A DNA stretch of 64,000 bases from Colias croceus. Its lineage: Eukaryota > Arthropoda > Insecta > Lepidoptera > Pieridae. The DNA lies in the NCBI RefSeq assembly GCF_905220415.1, contig NC_059542.1:11036001-11100000 (forward strand), given 5' to 3'. Shown piece after piece: positions 63,808 to 64,000 of the stretch. The translations under genes were made by a program, and so were the position numbers. The notes under the pieces are model-generated. The model saw only the letters and a program-made list of their open reading frames with translations. It ran no database searches and was not told where the DNA came from. How positions within the stretch are numbered: the first letter of the stretch is position 1; each line of letters starts with the position of its first letter.

Positions 63808-64000
63808 CGTAGATACTATGTTATTAAGTGAATTTTTAGAGGGAATGTCTGTGTGTTTTAAAATGATTTCTTTTTTAACTTTTCTTATTGATATATTGGC
63901 TCTACCCAAGAAATAATTATGAAAAATATATTTGTACAAGATAATTCTCACAAAATATACTTTTTTTTCGTGTGAAAAAAAAAAGTATTTTTTTTTTAAT
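63808..64000. other. AT-rich window end with homopolymers
   Basis: Ends in T and A runs separated by CGTGTG and GT. No gene seen. Confidence 0.4.

Overview
ORGANISM. The window looks like AT-rich intergenic DNA from a moth or butterfly (Lepidoptera). It is crowded with short interspersed elements of kinds widespread in that order. Examples are Helitron-like (Lep1-type) elements ending in a GC-rich hairpin plus CTAG, tRNA-derived SINEs, fold-back MITEs, and decayed non-LTR retrotransposon (LINE) pieces. Introns carry GT..AG borders, as expected for a eukaryote. No prokaryotic, viral or CRISPR structure was seen. LAYOUT. Bases 1-21000 are mostly non-coding DNA with scattered repeats; a tRNA-like sequence sits inside an inverted repeat at about 17.7 kb. 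The only convincing host gene is a five-exon secreted S1A serine protease at 21072-23901 (+), predicted at 288 aa. It has a complete catalytic triad and a Gly/Asp S1 pocket of the kind known from crab collagenase (brachyurin). Two of its introns hold transposable elements. From about 26.9 to 29.8 kb lies an element with inverted terminal sequences, carrying a broken LINE reverse-transcriptase gene in its interior. From 37.5 to 56.2 kb the window contains a direct tandem duplication: two 9331-bp copies at an offset of 9370 bp, separated by a 39-bp junction. The copies showed no difference wherever compared, including long homopolymers. The left breakpoint lies at the tip of a hairpin with arms of about 90 bp. 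The right breakpoint lies in the head of a Helitron-like element. The last 8 kb is again repeat-rich and includes one weak candidate for a promoter and first non-coding exon near 57.3-57.7 kb. HOW IT WORKS TOGETHER. There is no operon or multi-gene pathway. The biology on show is one digestive or secreted protease gene in a repeat landscape, plus a recent or artefactual segmental duplication whose breakpoints coincide with secondary-structure-forming DNA. Repeat families are labelled by letters (A-Q) for use within this annotation only. All calls come from reading the sequence; no database search was possible.
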